Of a stretch of 52,270 nucleotides of DNA, positions 35,808 to 43,839 are shown piece after piece (within the stretch, counting starts at the first letter, position 1; each line of letters starts with the position of its first letter). The DNA is from Rhizobacter terrae. Its GTDB lineage: Bacteria; Pseudomonadota; Gammaproteobacteria; Burkholderiales; Burkholderiaceae_C. The notes beneath the pieces are model-generated. The model was not told where the DNA came from. It did not search any database and worked only from the letters and a program-made list of their open reading frames with translations. Location of the stretch: the NCBI RefSeq assembly GCF_003852895.1, contig NZ_QUSW01000007.1, forward strand, positions 179,141 to 231,410, read 5' to 3'. Position numbers and translations under genes: made by a program.

Positions 35808-36539
35808 TCAGCCGTTCTTCTTGCTCAGCAGCGAGAGGAATTCGCGCCGCAGGTTCGCATCTTTCAGGAAGGCGCCGCGCATCACGCTGTTGGTCATCAT
35901 CGATTCGTCGTCCTTCACGCCGCGCCAGTGCATGCAGAAGTGGTCGGCCTCCATCACGATGGCCAGGCCGTCGGGCTTGACGCGTTCCTGCAGCTCGTTG
36001 GCCAGCATGGTGACGGCCTCTTCCTGGATCTGCGGGCGGCTCATGATCCAGTCGCAGATGCGGGCGTACTTGGACAGGCCGATGAGGTTGGAGTGCTCGT
36101 TGGGCAGCACGCCGATCCACACCTTGCCGAGGATGGGGCACAGGTGGTGCGAGCAGGCGCTGCGCACCTTCACCGGGCCGACGATCATCAGCTCGTTCAG
36201 GCGCGAGAAGTTCGGGAACTCGGTGACCGAGGGCATGGGCACGTAGCGGCCCTTGAACACCTCGTGGATGAACATCTTGGCCACGCGCGAGGCGGTGTCG
36301 TTGGTGTTGTGGTCGCTGTCGGTGTCGATCACCAGCGACTTGAGCACCTCGTGCATCTTGGCCTCGACTTCTGCCTTGAGCTCGTCGAGCTCGCCATCGG
36401 CGATGAAGTCGGCGATGTTGTCGTTGGCGTGGTAGCGGCAGTTGGCGCCGACCAGCCGGTAGCGGATGCGCTCGGACGCGCGCATGCCGGCGAGTTCTTC
36501 CTCGCTCTTGAAGATGGGGTGGGTGGTTTCTCGAAGCAT
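35808..36539 (-). CDS. folE: GTP cyclohydrolase I
   Basis: 243 residues. It converts GTP to dihydroneopterin triphosphate, the first step of folate and pterin synthesis. Zinc and catalytic residues are visible in SACSHHLCPILGKVWIGVLP and in EADHFCMHWRGVKDDESMMT, with TDSDHNTNDTASRVAKMFIHEVFKGR typical of the family. The N-terminal start MLRETTHPIF has GGGAG six bases before it. The open frame extends far upstream into rsmB antisense, which I discount. It is the first gene of a folE-BLUF operon, divergent from rsmB. Confidence 0.93.
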   Translation of the reverse strand: MLRETTHPIFKSEEELAGMRASERIRYRLVGANCRYHANDNIADFIADGELDELKAEVEAKMHEVLKSLVIDTDSDHNTNDTASRVAKMFIHEVFKGRYVPMPSVTEFPNFSRLNELMIVGPVKVRSACSHHLCPILGKVWIGVLPNEHSNLIGLSKYARICDWIMSRPQIQEEAVTMLANELQERVKPDGLAIVMEADHFCMHWRGVKDDESMMTNSVMRGAFLKDANLRREFLSLLSKKNG

Positions 36540-36632
36540 TGCGGACTCCCGGACCTCGGGTCCGTGAGCGTAACAGGACGGGCAATTCCGGTGCCGGCCT
36601 GGGCCTGAGCCGGGGGTGAGGCCGCGAGCGCC

Positions 36633-36645
36633 TAGACTGCCGTCC
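36633..36645 (+). promoter_or_regulatory. -10 box placed for a leaderless rsmB transcript
   Basis: TAGACT at 36633-36638 is followed by 7 bases and GTG at 36646, with no ribosome site. It supports that GTG as the start. Confidence 0.45.
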
Positions 36646-37962
36646 GTGACTGCCAACCTTTCCCTGCCCCTGGCCGAACTCCTGTCCCACACCGCCGATG
36701 CCGTCCAGGCGGTGCGGCAGGGCCATTCGCTCAACGACGCGCTGGACCGCTGTCCGGCCGACGCCCGTCCCGGCACCCAGGCGCTGAGCTTCCAGGTGCT
36801 GCGCTGGCTGGGCTGCGCCCAGGCCGCCCGTGCCTGGCTCGCGCCCAAGGCACCACCGCCGCCGGTGGATGCGCTGGTGCTGTCCGCCCTGGCCCTGCTG
36901 TGGCCCGGCGGCGAGGCGCCGTATGCCGCGCACACCCTGGTGGACCAGGCGGTGAGCGCCGCCCGCCAGCGCCACAAGGCCAGCGCGCCCTTCATCAACG
37001 CGGTGCTGCGGCGCTTCCTGCGCGAGCGCGACGCCATCGTCGAAGCGGCGGGACGCGACTTGGCGGCGGCCCACAACCATCCGGCTTGGTGGATCAAGCG
37101 GCTCAAGGTCGACTGGCCGGAACAGTGGCAGGCCCTGCTGGAAGCCAACAACCACCGGGCGCCCATGACCTTGCGGGTCAACGCCCGCCGCAGCACCGCC
37201 GCGCAGTACCTGGAGCGGCTGCGCGAGGCCGGCCTGGGCGGCCAGGCCTTCGGCACGCACACCGTGGTGCTGGACCTGCCCGTGCCCGTCACACGCCTGC
37301 CCGGGTTCGCCGAGGGCGATGTCTCCGTGCAGGACGCCGCCGCCCAGCTCGCCGCGCCGCTGCTCATTGGCGATGGCCTGCCCGCGGGCGCCCGGGTGCT
37401 CGACGCCTGCGCCGCCCCCGGCGGCAAGACCGCCCACCTGCTGGAGCTGGCCGACCTGGACGTGCTGGCCCTGGACAGCGACCCGGCGCGGCTGGCACGG
37501 ATCGACGACACCCTTGGCCGCCTCTCGCTGAAAGCCCGCACCGTCGCTGCCGATGCCGGCGACACGGCGGCCTGGTGGGATGGGCAGGCTTTCGACGCCA
37601 TCCTGCTGGACGCACCGTGCAGCGCCTCGGGCATCGTGCGCCGGCATCCGGACGTGCGCTGGCTGCGCCGCCCGAGCGACATCACCACGCTGTCCGACAC
37701 CCAGGCACGGCTGCTGGATGCCCTGTGGCCGATCCTGGCGCCCGGCGGGCGGCTGCTGTACTGCACCTGCTCCGTGTTCAAGGCCGAAGGCCAGCATCAG
37801 ATCGACGCTTTTTTGCAACGCCGCAGTGATGCCATCCTCGCGAAGCACCCGCCTTCTCCCGGACACCTGCTGCCTCTGCCCGACAATGGCTCCAAGGCCG
37901 CGACGCCCCTCCTCGGTGCGTCACCCGACGGCTTCTTCTACGCTCTCCTTCAGAAACGCTGA
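36646..37962 (+). CDS. rsmB: 16S rRNA (cytosine-967-C5)-methyltransferase
   Basis: 438 residues. An N-terminal NusB-like RNA-binding domain (about 1-140; PFINAVLRRFLRERDAIVEA) precedes a SAM methyltransferase domain with VLDACAAPGGKTAHLLEL, the DAPCSASGIVRRHPDVRWLR motif and the catalytic-Cys motif YCTCSVF, as in RsmB/Sun. Substrate specificity is from family layout. GTG at 36646 is preferred over GTG at 36616 because of the TAGACT box at leaderless spacing. It is followed by DUF4390, ntrY and an ntrX-like gene, an order familiar in Burkholderiales. Confidence 0.92.
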   Translation: MTANLSLPLAELLSHTADAVQAVRQGHSLNDALDRCPADARPGTQALSFQVLRWLGCAQAARAWLAPKAPPPPVDALVLSALALLWPGGEAPYAAHTLVDQAVSAARQRHKASAPFINAVLRRFLRERDAIVEAAGRDLAAAHNHPAWWIKRLKVDWPEQWQALLEANNHRAPMTLRVNARRSTAAQYLERLREAGLGGQAFGTHTVVLDLPVPVTRLPGFAEGDVSVQDAAAQLAAPLLIGDGLPAGARVLDACAAPGGKTAHLLELADLDVLALDSDPARLARIDDTLGRLSLKARTVAADAGDTAAWWDGQAFDAILLDAPCSASGIVRRHPDVRWLRRPSDITTLSDTQARLLDALWPILAPGGRLLYCTCSVFKAEGQHQIDAFLQRRSDAILAKHPPSPGHLLPLPDNGSKAATPLLGASPDGFFYALLQKR

Positions 37963-38020
37963 ATTGCCTGCCTTGGACGTGCACCGCCTCGAACCGGTCA
38001 CCTGCACCCGGCCCCGTGCG

Positions 38021-38575
38021 ATGCGCACGGGCTGGGCGTGGTGGCTTTCCGTGCTGCTGCTGGCCGTCATGGCCTGGCTGCTGCCGCAAGCCGCCCGGGC
38101 CGACCAGCCCGAGGTCAGCGAATTCGAACTTGTCCACAACGAAGAGGGCCTGACCCTCAGCTTCGGCGTGAAGTTCGATCTGCCCAAGGGCGTGGAAGAC
38201 GCGCTGCTCAAGGGCGTGCCCCTGTATTTCGTGGCCGAGGCCGAGGTCTTCCGCGACCGCTGGTACTGGCGCGACCGCAAGGTGGTCAGCGTCAACCGCG
38301 TCTGGCGCCTGGCCTACCAGCCGCTCACCCGCAAGTACCGGGTGAGCTTCGGCGGCCTGAACCAGAGCTTCGATTCCCTGGGCGATGCCTTGCTGAGCGT
38401 GCGACGGGTCAGCGGCTGGAAGATCGCCGACGTGCGCGACATCGACGATGGACGGCATTACGTCGAGTTCACCTACCGCCTGGACACCACCTTGCTGCCG
38501 CGGCCGATGCAGATCGGCATCGGCGGGCAGCCCGAATGGACGCTTCTTGTCGAGAAGACGCAGCGCTTCCGCTGA
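38021..38575 (+). CDS. DUF4390-family exported protein
   Basis: 184 residues from ATG 38021, which gives a clean signal peptide (MRTGWAWWLSVLLLAVMAWL ending QAARA); a longer frame from TTG 37964 overlapping nothing is possible. The mature part is beta-rich (FELVHNEEGLTLSFGVKFDL; DRWYWRDRKVVSVNRVWRLA) and matches the DUF4390 pattern. The function is unknown. It lies between rsmB and ntrY, 12 bases before ntrY, so it probably belongs to the sensor kinase's transcription unit and may act in the periplasm beside its sensor domain. Confidence 0.85.
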   Translation: MRTGWAWWLSVLLLAVMAWLLPQAARADQPEVSEFELVHNEEGLTLSFGVKFDLPKGVEDALLKGVPLYFVAEAEVFRDRWYWRDRKVVSVNRVWRLAYQPLTRKYRVSFGGLNQSFDSLGDALLSVRRVSGWKIADVRDIDDGRHYVEFTYRLDTTLLPRPMQIGIGGQPEWTLLVEKTQRFR

Positions 38576-38587
38576 AGCGGGATTGAA

Positions 38588-40888
38588 ATGACCAAAGCCA
38601 ACCGCTGGGCCTGGATCATTTCGCTGGTCGCGATCACCGGCGCAGTGCTGGTGCTGTCGTTCCTGCTGTCCATCGCCACCAACAACCGCGCCTTCTACGA
38701 GCGGCACTATCCGTGGCTGTTCTGGGTGAACGTGACGGTGGCCGGCTTCCTGGTGCTGGTCATCGGCATCGCTGCCGTGCGCCTCCTGGTGCGGGTGCAG
38801 CGCGGCAAGTTCGGCAGCCGCATGCTGCTCAAGCTGGCAGCCATCTTCGCGCTCGTGGGGGTTCTGCCGGGCGTGCTCATCTACACCGTGAGCTACCAGT
38901 TCGTGTCGCGCAGCATCGAGAGCTGGTTCGACGTGAAGGTGGAAGGCGCGCTGGATGCCGGCCTGAACCTGGGCCGCGGCACGCTGGACACGATGGTCAA
39001 CGACCTGGCCAACAAGACCCGCATCGCCGCCGAACGCCTGGCCGACCGGCCCAGCAGCGAGCAGCGCGACATCGCACCGCTGGCGCTGGAACGGCTGCGC
39101 GAGCAGCTCTCGGCGCAGGACGTGGCCATCGTCGGCGCGGGCGGGCAGATCATCCTCTCGGCGGGCAGCGCCACCGGGTCGCTGCTGCCCGATCGTCCGT
39201 CCGGCCTGCTCCTGCGCAATGCACGCACCACCCGCGTCGTGAGCCAGCTCGAAGGCCTGGAAGACGATGCGCAGCCCGGCGGTGCGCGAATCCGCGCGCT
39301 GGCCTTCATTCCCAGCACCAACTTCGTCCTGGCGCAGCAGGACCGCTACCTCATGGTCACCCAGCCGCTGCCCGCGGCCCTGTCCACCAATGCGCTGGCG
39401 GTGCAGTCGGCCTACCGCGAGTACCAGCAGCGCGCGCTGGGCCGCGAAGGCCTGCGCAAGATGTACATCGGCACGCTCACGCTCACGCTCATCCTCGCGG
39501 TGTTCGGCGCCTTGCTGCTGGCGGTGACGCTGTCGAACCAGCTCGCCCGGCCGCTCTTGCTGCTGGCCCAGGGCGTGCGCGAGGTGGCGCAAGGCGACCT
39601 GAGTGCCAAGCCGGTGTTCGCCTCGCGCGACGAGCTGGGCGGCCTCACGCGGTCCTTCGCGGACATGACCGAGCAGCTCTCGGAAGCGCGGGTGATGGTC
39701 GAGCGCAGCGTGGCGCAGGTGGAAAGCGCCCGCTCGAACCTGCAGACCATCCTCGACAACCTGACCGCCGGCGTGATCGTGTTCGACCGTGAGGGCGCCA
39801 TCGACACGGTGAACCCGGGCGCCACGCGCATCCTCAAGCTGCCGCTGTCGGCCTACCGCGGCAGGCGGCTGGAAGAGGTGCCTGGCCTGGAGGCTTTCGC
39901 CCAGTCCATCCAGCAGCGCTTCGAGCTGCATGCCGCCAGTCCCGAGGCCGGTGAGCGCGACCAGTGGCAGGACTCCTTCGAGCTGCAGACCGCCTCCGAC
40001 CGCGACACGCTGACGCTGCTGGTGCGCGGCGCGGCCATGCCGCAGCATGCCCGGCTGATGGTGTTCGACGACATCACCGAGGTCGTGTCCGCCCAGCGCA
40101 GCGCGGCGTGGAGCGAGGTGGCGCGCCGGCTGGCGCATGAGATCAAGAACCCGCTCACGCCCATCCAGCTGTCGGCCGAGCGCATGCAGCAGAAGCTCGA
40201 ACCCAAGCTCGAAGGCACCGACCAGGCCATGCTCGTGCGTTCGGTGGGCACCATCGTCGCGCAGGTGCAGGCCATGAAGACGCTGGTCAACGAATTCCGC
40301 GATTACGCCCGCCTGCCGGCCGCCCAGCTGCGCCCGCTGGACCTCAACGCCCTGGTGCGCGAGGTGCTGCAGCTGTACGCCGCCGCGCAGGAGTCGGGCG
40401 TGCTGCACTGCGAGCTGGGGCAGGGGCTGCCGGCCATCCTCGGCGACGGCTCGCAGCTGCGCCAGGTCATCCACAACCTCGTGCAGAACGCGCTGGACGC
40501 CGTGGCCGACAAGCCGGTGGGCCGCGTGCTGGTGCGCACCGAGGTCGCCCGCACCGAGAGCGGCGACGTGCGCGCCGTGCGCCTGCAGGTGGTGGACAAC
40601 GGCCCTGGCTTCGCCGACAAGGTGCTCAAGCGCGCGTTCGAACCCTACGTCACCACCAAGTCTAAGGGTACGGGCCTGGGGCTTGCGGTGGTCAAGAAGA
40701 TCGCCGACGAGCACGGTGCCCGGGTGCGCCTGGCCAACGTCAGCGCCCCACGTTCGGAGGGGGAGCCCACCGAGGCGGCGGTGGCAGGGGCGCAAGTCTC
40801 GCTATCATTCGCAAAATTCGCGCCTGCCGACGCCGCCGTCTCCGCGCCGCAGGCCGCCGCACCGGGGGCGCAAGCCCCGGCGCACTGA
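38588..40888 (+). CDS. ntrY: NtrY-like membrane sensor histidine kinase
   Basis: 766 residues. Three N-terminal membrane helices (about 7-30, 42-69, 80-107), a periplasmic region with DVKVEGALDAGLNLGRGTLD, a fourth helix (about 298-320), HAMP, a PAS domain (LQTILDNLTAGVIVFDREGA), HisKA with His517 in RLAHEIKNPLTPIQLSAERM, and an ATPase domain (NLVQNALDAV; KSKGTGLGLAVVKKIADEHG). The HEIKNPLTPIQLSAER form is the NtrY signature. It should phosphorylate the response regulator immediately downstream. The signal is unknown; in other bacteria NtrYX responds to nitrogen or redox state. Confidence 0.92.
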   Translation: MTKANRWAWIISLVAITGAVLVLSFLLSIATNNRAFYERHYPWLFWVNVTVAGFLVLVIGIAAVRLLVRVQRGKFGSRMLLKLAAIFALVGVLPGVLIYTVSYQFVSRSIESWFDVKVEGALDAGLNLGRGTLDTMVNDLANKTRIAAERLADRPSSEQRDIAPLALERLREQLSAQDVAIVGAGGQIILSAGSATGSLLPDRPSGLLLRNARTTRVVSQLEGLEDDAQPGGARIRALAFIPSTNFVLAQQDRYLMVTQPLPAALSTNALAVQSAYREYQQRALGREGLRKMYIGTLTLTLILAVFGALLLAVTLSNQLARPLLLLAQGVREVAQGDLSAKPVFASRDELGGLTRSFADMTEQLSEARVMVERSVAQVESARSNLQTILDNLTAGVIVFDREGAIDTVNPGATRILKLPLSAYRGRRLEEVPGLEAFAQSIQQRFELHAASPEAGERDQWQDSFELQTASDRDTLTLLVRGAAMPQHARLMVFDDITEVVSAQRSAAWSEVARRLAHEIKNPLTPIQLSAERMQQKLEPKLEGTDQAMLVRSVGTIVAQVQAMKTLVNEFRDYARLPAAQLRPLDLNALVREVLQLYAAAQESGVLHCELGQGLPAILGDGSQLRQVIHNLVQNALDAVADKPVGRVLVRTEVARTESGDVRAVRLQVVDNGPGFADKVLKRAFEPYVTTKSKGTGLGLAVVKKIADEHGARVRLANVSAPRSEGEPTEAAVAGAQVSLSFAKFAPADAAVSAPQAAAPGAQAPAH

Positions 40889-40904
40889 GTCCACGAAAAG
40901 GTCC

Positions 40905-41597
40905 ATGGCCAACATTCTTGTTGTCGACGATGAACTGGGCATTCGTGCCCTCTTGTCGGAAATCCTCACCGACGAAGGCCACAGCGTCGAGCTTGCCGAA
41001 GATGCCGCGCAAGCCCGCGCCTGCCGCGAACGGGTGCGCCCCGACCTCGTCCTGCTCGACATCTGGATGCCCGATGTCGACGGCATCTCGCTGCTGAAGG
41101 AATGGAGCGCGGGCGGCCTCTTGACGATGCCCGTCATCATGATGAGCGGCCACGGCACCATCGACACCGCGGTGGAAGCCACCAAGCACGGTGCCATGGC
41201 CTTCCTGGAAAAGCCCATCACCCTGCAGAAGCTGTTGCGCGCTGTGGAGCAAGGCCTGGCCAAGCCCAGCGCGCGGCCGGCACCTGCGGCGCCCGGCAGC
41301 CTCTCGCGGCTGGACAACCACCACCCCATGGACAACGTGCTGGTGGGCAGCCTGCCCACGCCGCCGGTGGTTCCCCTGTCGCTGGGCCCGCAGGCCGAGC
41401 AGAGCTTCGACCTCGACCGGCCGCTGCGCGAGGCGCGAGACGCCTTCGAGAAGAGCTACTTCGAGTTCCACCTGGCCCAGGAAAACGGCAGCATGACCCG
41501 CGTGGCTGAGAAGACCGGCCTGGAGCGCACCCACCTGTACCGCAAGCTCAAGCAGCTGGGCGTGGACTTGTCCCGCAACAAGCGCGGCGGGGGCTGA
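40905..41597 (+). CDS. NtrX-like response regulator lacking the AAA+ domain
   Basis: 230 residues from ATG 40905; the earlier open frame lies in ntrY. A receiver domain (1 to about 120; VVDDE acidic pocket, Asp52 in LLDIWMPD, Lys in FLEKP) is joined by a Pro-rich linker to a Fis-type helix-turn-helix (REARDAFEKSYFEFHLAQEN and TRVAEKTGLERTHLYRKLKQ). The helix-turn-helix closely resembles the NtrX end, but the ~230-residue sigma-54-activating AAA+ ATPase is absent (no GAFTGA, no Walker motifs). It can bind DNA but not activate sigma-54 in the usual way. It follows ntrY by 16 bases. Confidence 0.9.
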   Translation: MANILVVDDELGIRALLSEILTDEGHSVELAEDAAQARACRERVRPDLVLLDIWMPDVDGISLLKEWSAGGLLTMPVIMMSGHGTIDTAVEATKHGAMAFLEKPITLQKLLRAVEQGLAKPSARPAPAAPGSLSRLDNHHPMDNVLVGSLPTPPVVPLSLGPQAEQSFDLDRPLREARDAFEKSYFEFHLAQENGSMTRVAEKTGLERTHLYRKLKQLGVDLSRNKRGGG

Positions 41598-41620
41598 AAA
41601 GGATCGCCTAAAAAGCCTGC

Positions 41621-41626
41621 TAGAAT
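41621..41626 (+). promoter_or_regulatory. -10 box of the tRNA-Phe gene
   Basis: TAGAAT lies 11 bases before the mature 5' end, a normal position for a tRNA promoter with a few-base leader. No convincing -35 is visible. Confidence 0.5.
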
Positions 41627-41637
41627 CGCCGGCTCAC

Positions 41638-41713
41638 GGCCAAGTAGCTCAGTTGGTAGAGCAGCGGATTGAAAATCCGCGTGTCGGTGGTTCGATTCCG
41701 CCCTTGGCCACCA
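41638..41713 (+). tRNA. tRNA-Phe (anticodon GAA)
   Basis: 76 bases folding as a full cloverleaf. The acceptor stem GGCCAAG pairs with CTTGGCC, the D-arm is GCTCAGTTGGTAGAGC, the anticodon arm is GCGGATTGAAAATCCGC with GAA, and the T-arm is GGTGGTTCGATTCCGCC. CCA is encoded at 41711-41713. Confidence 0.97.
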
Positions 41714-41719
41714 GTTTCA

Positions 41720-41747
41720 AGGCCAACCGATTGTCGGTTGGCCTTTG
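41720..41747 (+). terminator. Terminator after tRNA-Phe
   Basis: A perfect 11-bp stem (AGGCCAACCGA at 41720-41730, TCGGTTGGCCT at 41734-41744) with a TTG loop. Only a short T-rich tail (TTTG) follows. Confidence 0.75.
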
Positions 41748-41834
41748 CATTTCTGGCCTGCCTTTGCCTGGCGACGAACTGCGCCCAGGCTCACTCATCT
41801 TTCGGGTTTCATCGCTGCGCAAAGCAGCATTGCT

Positions 41835-41845
41835 TTTAACCGAAT
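41835..41845. promoter_or_regulatory. Candidate TetR operator half-site upstream of the tetR-type gene
   Basis: TTTAACCGAAT occurs here and again at 42463-42473, and I know of no other copy between them. Here it is followed by AAAAATTC, forming an imperfect dyad, and it sits just before the regulator's start. This is consistent with autoregulation. Confidence 0.5.
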
Positions 41846-41871
41846 AAAAATTCATGTATGATGACCTCATC

Positions 41872-42444
41872 ATGAAGCCCAAGGACGAGAAAAAGGTCGA
41901 GGCCATCGCTGCAGCGGTCTACCTGCTGGCAGCGCGCCACGGCTTGGCGGCCGTGACCCTGGCCGACATCGCCCGCGAGGCCGGTGTGGCCACCAGCACG
42001 CTGTACGTCTACTACAAGTCCCGTGAAGACCTGCTGGACGACGTGTACCAGAAGGCGAAGACCGCCACCGTCACCCGCTACAGCCGAAATGACGATCCGG
42101 CGGCCTCTCTGAAGTCCAGGCTGCGCCTGATCTGGAACAACATCGTCGACAACCGCATCGAGAACCAGCAGCAGGTGGCGTTCCTCGAGCAGTACTACCA
42201 CTCCGAATACCTCAGCGAAACCAGCTGTGCGCTCGGCCAGCGCATGACGGCGCCGTTCCTCGAACTCCTCGTCGGAGGACAGAAGAGCGAGCAGCTCAAG
42301 CAGGTGCCGCCGCCCTTGCTGGCGGCAACGGTCATGGGCCTGGCGAAGGAGACGGCAGTCCTCGTCAGCAGAGGCCATCTGCCGGATGATGAAGACACTC
42401 GCGCGAGCGGCTTCCAGATCTGCTGGGATGCCATCAGGGCCTGA
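41872..42444 (+). CDS. TetR-family transcriptional regulator
   Basis: 190 residues from ATG 41872; an in-frame ATG at 41854 would add six residues and overlap a -10-like TATGAT. The N-terminal helix-turn-helix is TLADIAREAGVATSTLYVYY followed by KSREDLLDDVY, the standard TetR DNA-binding domain. The ligand-binding C-terminal part is helical and unassigned. It is co-oriented with the short-chain dehydrogenase 54 bases downstream, and the same 11-base motif precedes both genes, so it probably represses itself and the dehydrogenase. Confidence 0.9.
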   Translation: MKPKDEKKVEAIAAAVYLLAARHGLAAVTLADIAREAGVATSTLYVYYKSREDLLDDVYQKAKTATVTRYSRNDDPAASLKSRLRLIWNNIVDNRIENQQQVAFLEQYYHSEYLSETSCALGQRMTAPFLELLVGGQKSEQLKQVPPPLLAATVMGLAKETAVLVSRGHLPDDEDTRASGFQICWDAIRA

Positions 42445-42462
42445 GCCCTGCTTTTTTTGATC

Positions 42463-42473
42463 TTTAACCGAAT
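42463..42473. promoter_or_regulatory. Candidate TetR operator half-site upstream of the dehydrogenase gene
   Basis: Second TTTAACCGAAT, 25 bases before the ATG of the dehydrogenase and just upstream of a strong AAAGGAGG ribosome site. Its placement near the expected promoter fits repression by the TetR-type protein. Confidence 0.5.
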
Positions 42474-42498
42474 TGTTTTTCGCCAAAAGGAGGCGTAA

Positions 42499-43353
42499 AT
42501 GCAAACCACCGATCGTTCCTCTCCCAAGACTGTGCTGATCACGGGCTGTTCCTCCGGCATCGGACGAGCCGCCGCCCATCGCTTTGCCCAGGCGGGCTGG
42601 CAGGTGGTCGCCACGATGCGCGACCCCAACCAAGCGGGCGATCTCGCCGGACTGCCCAAGGTCCTGGTCCACGCCCTTGACGTCACGGACCAGGGCTCGA
42701 TCAAGGCGGCGGTCGACGCCACCTTGTCGCGCTTCGGTCGCCTCGATGTCGTCATCAACAACGCCGGGTTCGGCCTGTTCGGGCCCTTCGAGCCGGCCAG
42801 CGATGCGGTGATCGAGCGGCAGTTCGCCACCAATGTCTTCGGCGTCTTCAATGTCACCCGGGCGGTGCTTCCGACGCTGCGTGCCCAGGGGGCTGGCGTC
42901 ATCGTCAACATCGCTTCGGTCGGTGGCCTCACGACGCTGCCGTTCAACTCGCTGTACCACTCGGCGAAGTACGCCGTGGTCGGCTTCACCGAGGCCCTCA
43001 ATCACGAGCTGGCGGACTTCGGCGTGCGCGCCAAGTTCGTCGCGCCCGGCGGTGTTGCCACCGACTTCGCTGGCCGCTCGCTGTCGGTGACCTTCGCCGA
43101 TGACAGCCACCCCTATGCCGCGAATGTCGCCAAGGCCATGGCCGCCTGGGGCAGCCGCCGCGGCGGGTATTCCTCGCCGGAGCAAACCGCCGAAGTGATC
43201 TTCACCGCTGCGACCGATGGCACACGGCAAGTCCGCTATGTCGCGGGTGCAGACGCCGAAGCCCTGCTGGCGATGCGCGCGGGGACAGACGACGCTGGCT
43301 ATCTCGATCGGATGAGGCAGGCCTTCGGCTTGGGTGGCCAGATCACCGCGTGA
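42499..43353 (+). CDS. Short-chain dehydrogenase/reductase (SDR) under the TetR regulator
   Basis: 284 residues with a classical SDR layout: cofactor loop TGCSSGIGRAAA, NNAGFG, catalytic Ser in NIASVGG and YHSAKYA (Y-x3-K). A consensus AAAGGAGG lies before the ATG. It uses NAD(P)H to oxidise or reduce an alcohol or carbonyl; the substrate cannot be told. Pairing with a TetR gene suggests induction by an electrophile or xenobiotic. It converges with the next gene, whose stop lies five bases away. Confidence 0.92.
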   Translation: MQTTDRSSPKTVLITGCSSGIGRAAAHRFAQAGWQVVATMRDPNQAGDLAGLPKVLVHALDVTDQGSIKAAVDATLSRFGRLDVVINNAGFGLFGPFEPASDAVIERQFATNVFGVFNVTRAVLPTLRAQGAGVIVNIASVGGLTTLPFNSLYHSAKYAVVGFTEALNHELADFGVRAKFVAPGGVATDFAGRSLSVTFADDSHPYAANVAKAMAAWGSRRGGYSSPEQTAEVIFTAATDGTRQVRYVAGADAEALLAMRAGTDDAGYLDRMRQAFGLGGQITA

Positions 43354-43357
43354 CGTG

Positions 43358-43720
43358 CTAGCCCCTGGCGGCGCGGCTGTGGTGGATGAACAAGTACAGC
43401 AAGCCGATGGGCGCGATGAACAGCGCCCCGCCCCAGCAGACTGCCATGGTCATGACCTTCACGAACAGCATCAGGAACAGGTTCACGATGAGCACGGTGT
43501 CGCCCATGAAGAAGCCGACCACGCCTTCATAGACGAAGCGTGCATACGGATACAGCAGCGTGTTGACGACGAGGATCACGTAGGCCGCCAACGGTTGCGG
43601 GTTCGGCGACCTGGACATGGCGAAGAAGAACATCGCCGGAAAGATGAGTCCGAAAACGAAATGCCGGAAGTAGTAGCTCGGCGCCAGACCGCCGAACGTC
43701 TTCTGGATGATGGGATGCAT
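43358..43720 (-). CDS. Small integral membrane protein of unknown function
   Basis: 120 residues with three or four hydrophobic helices (FVFGLIFPAMFFFAM; PLAAYVILVVNTLLYPYARF; VLIVNLFLMLFVKVMTMAVC; LFIAPIGLLYLFI). No signal peptide cleavage site and no catalytic motif. An AGGAGG-type site (complement of CCTCCT at 43727-43732) precedes the ATG. I do not recognise a family. It may be transcribed alone; the upstream 119 bases hold no other gene. Confidence 0.82.
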   Translation of the reverse strand: MHPIIQKTFGGLAPSYYFRHFVFGLIFPAMFFFAMSRSPNPQPLAAYVILVVNTLLYPYARFVYEGVVGFFMGDTVLIVNLFLMLFVKVMTMAVCWGGALFIAPIGLLYLFIHHSRAARG

Positions 43721-43839
43721 GCAGGTCCTCCTGGTGGTTTGATTTGGACGCGCAGGCTATCAGGTCACTGTCTCCGGATGTGAAGTTGTGTTGACGCCGC
43801 GTTGCGTGGTCGCGGACAGGAGGCGGTGGGCGGCCAGGA

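Noticed and set aside
35808-37781. A long minus-strand frame fusing folE with DNA antisense to rsmB
   Set aside because: Only the part from 36539 down to 35808 matches GTP cyclohydrolase I; the rest is antisense to rsmB and unlike any FolE.
41653-41847. A 64-residue frame across tRNA-Phe
   Set aside because: It is simply the translation of the tRNA gene and its terminator.
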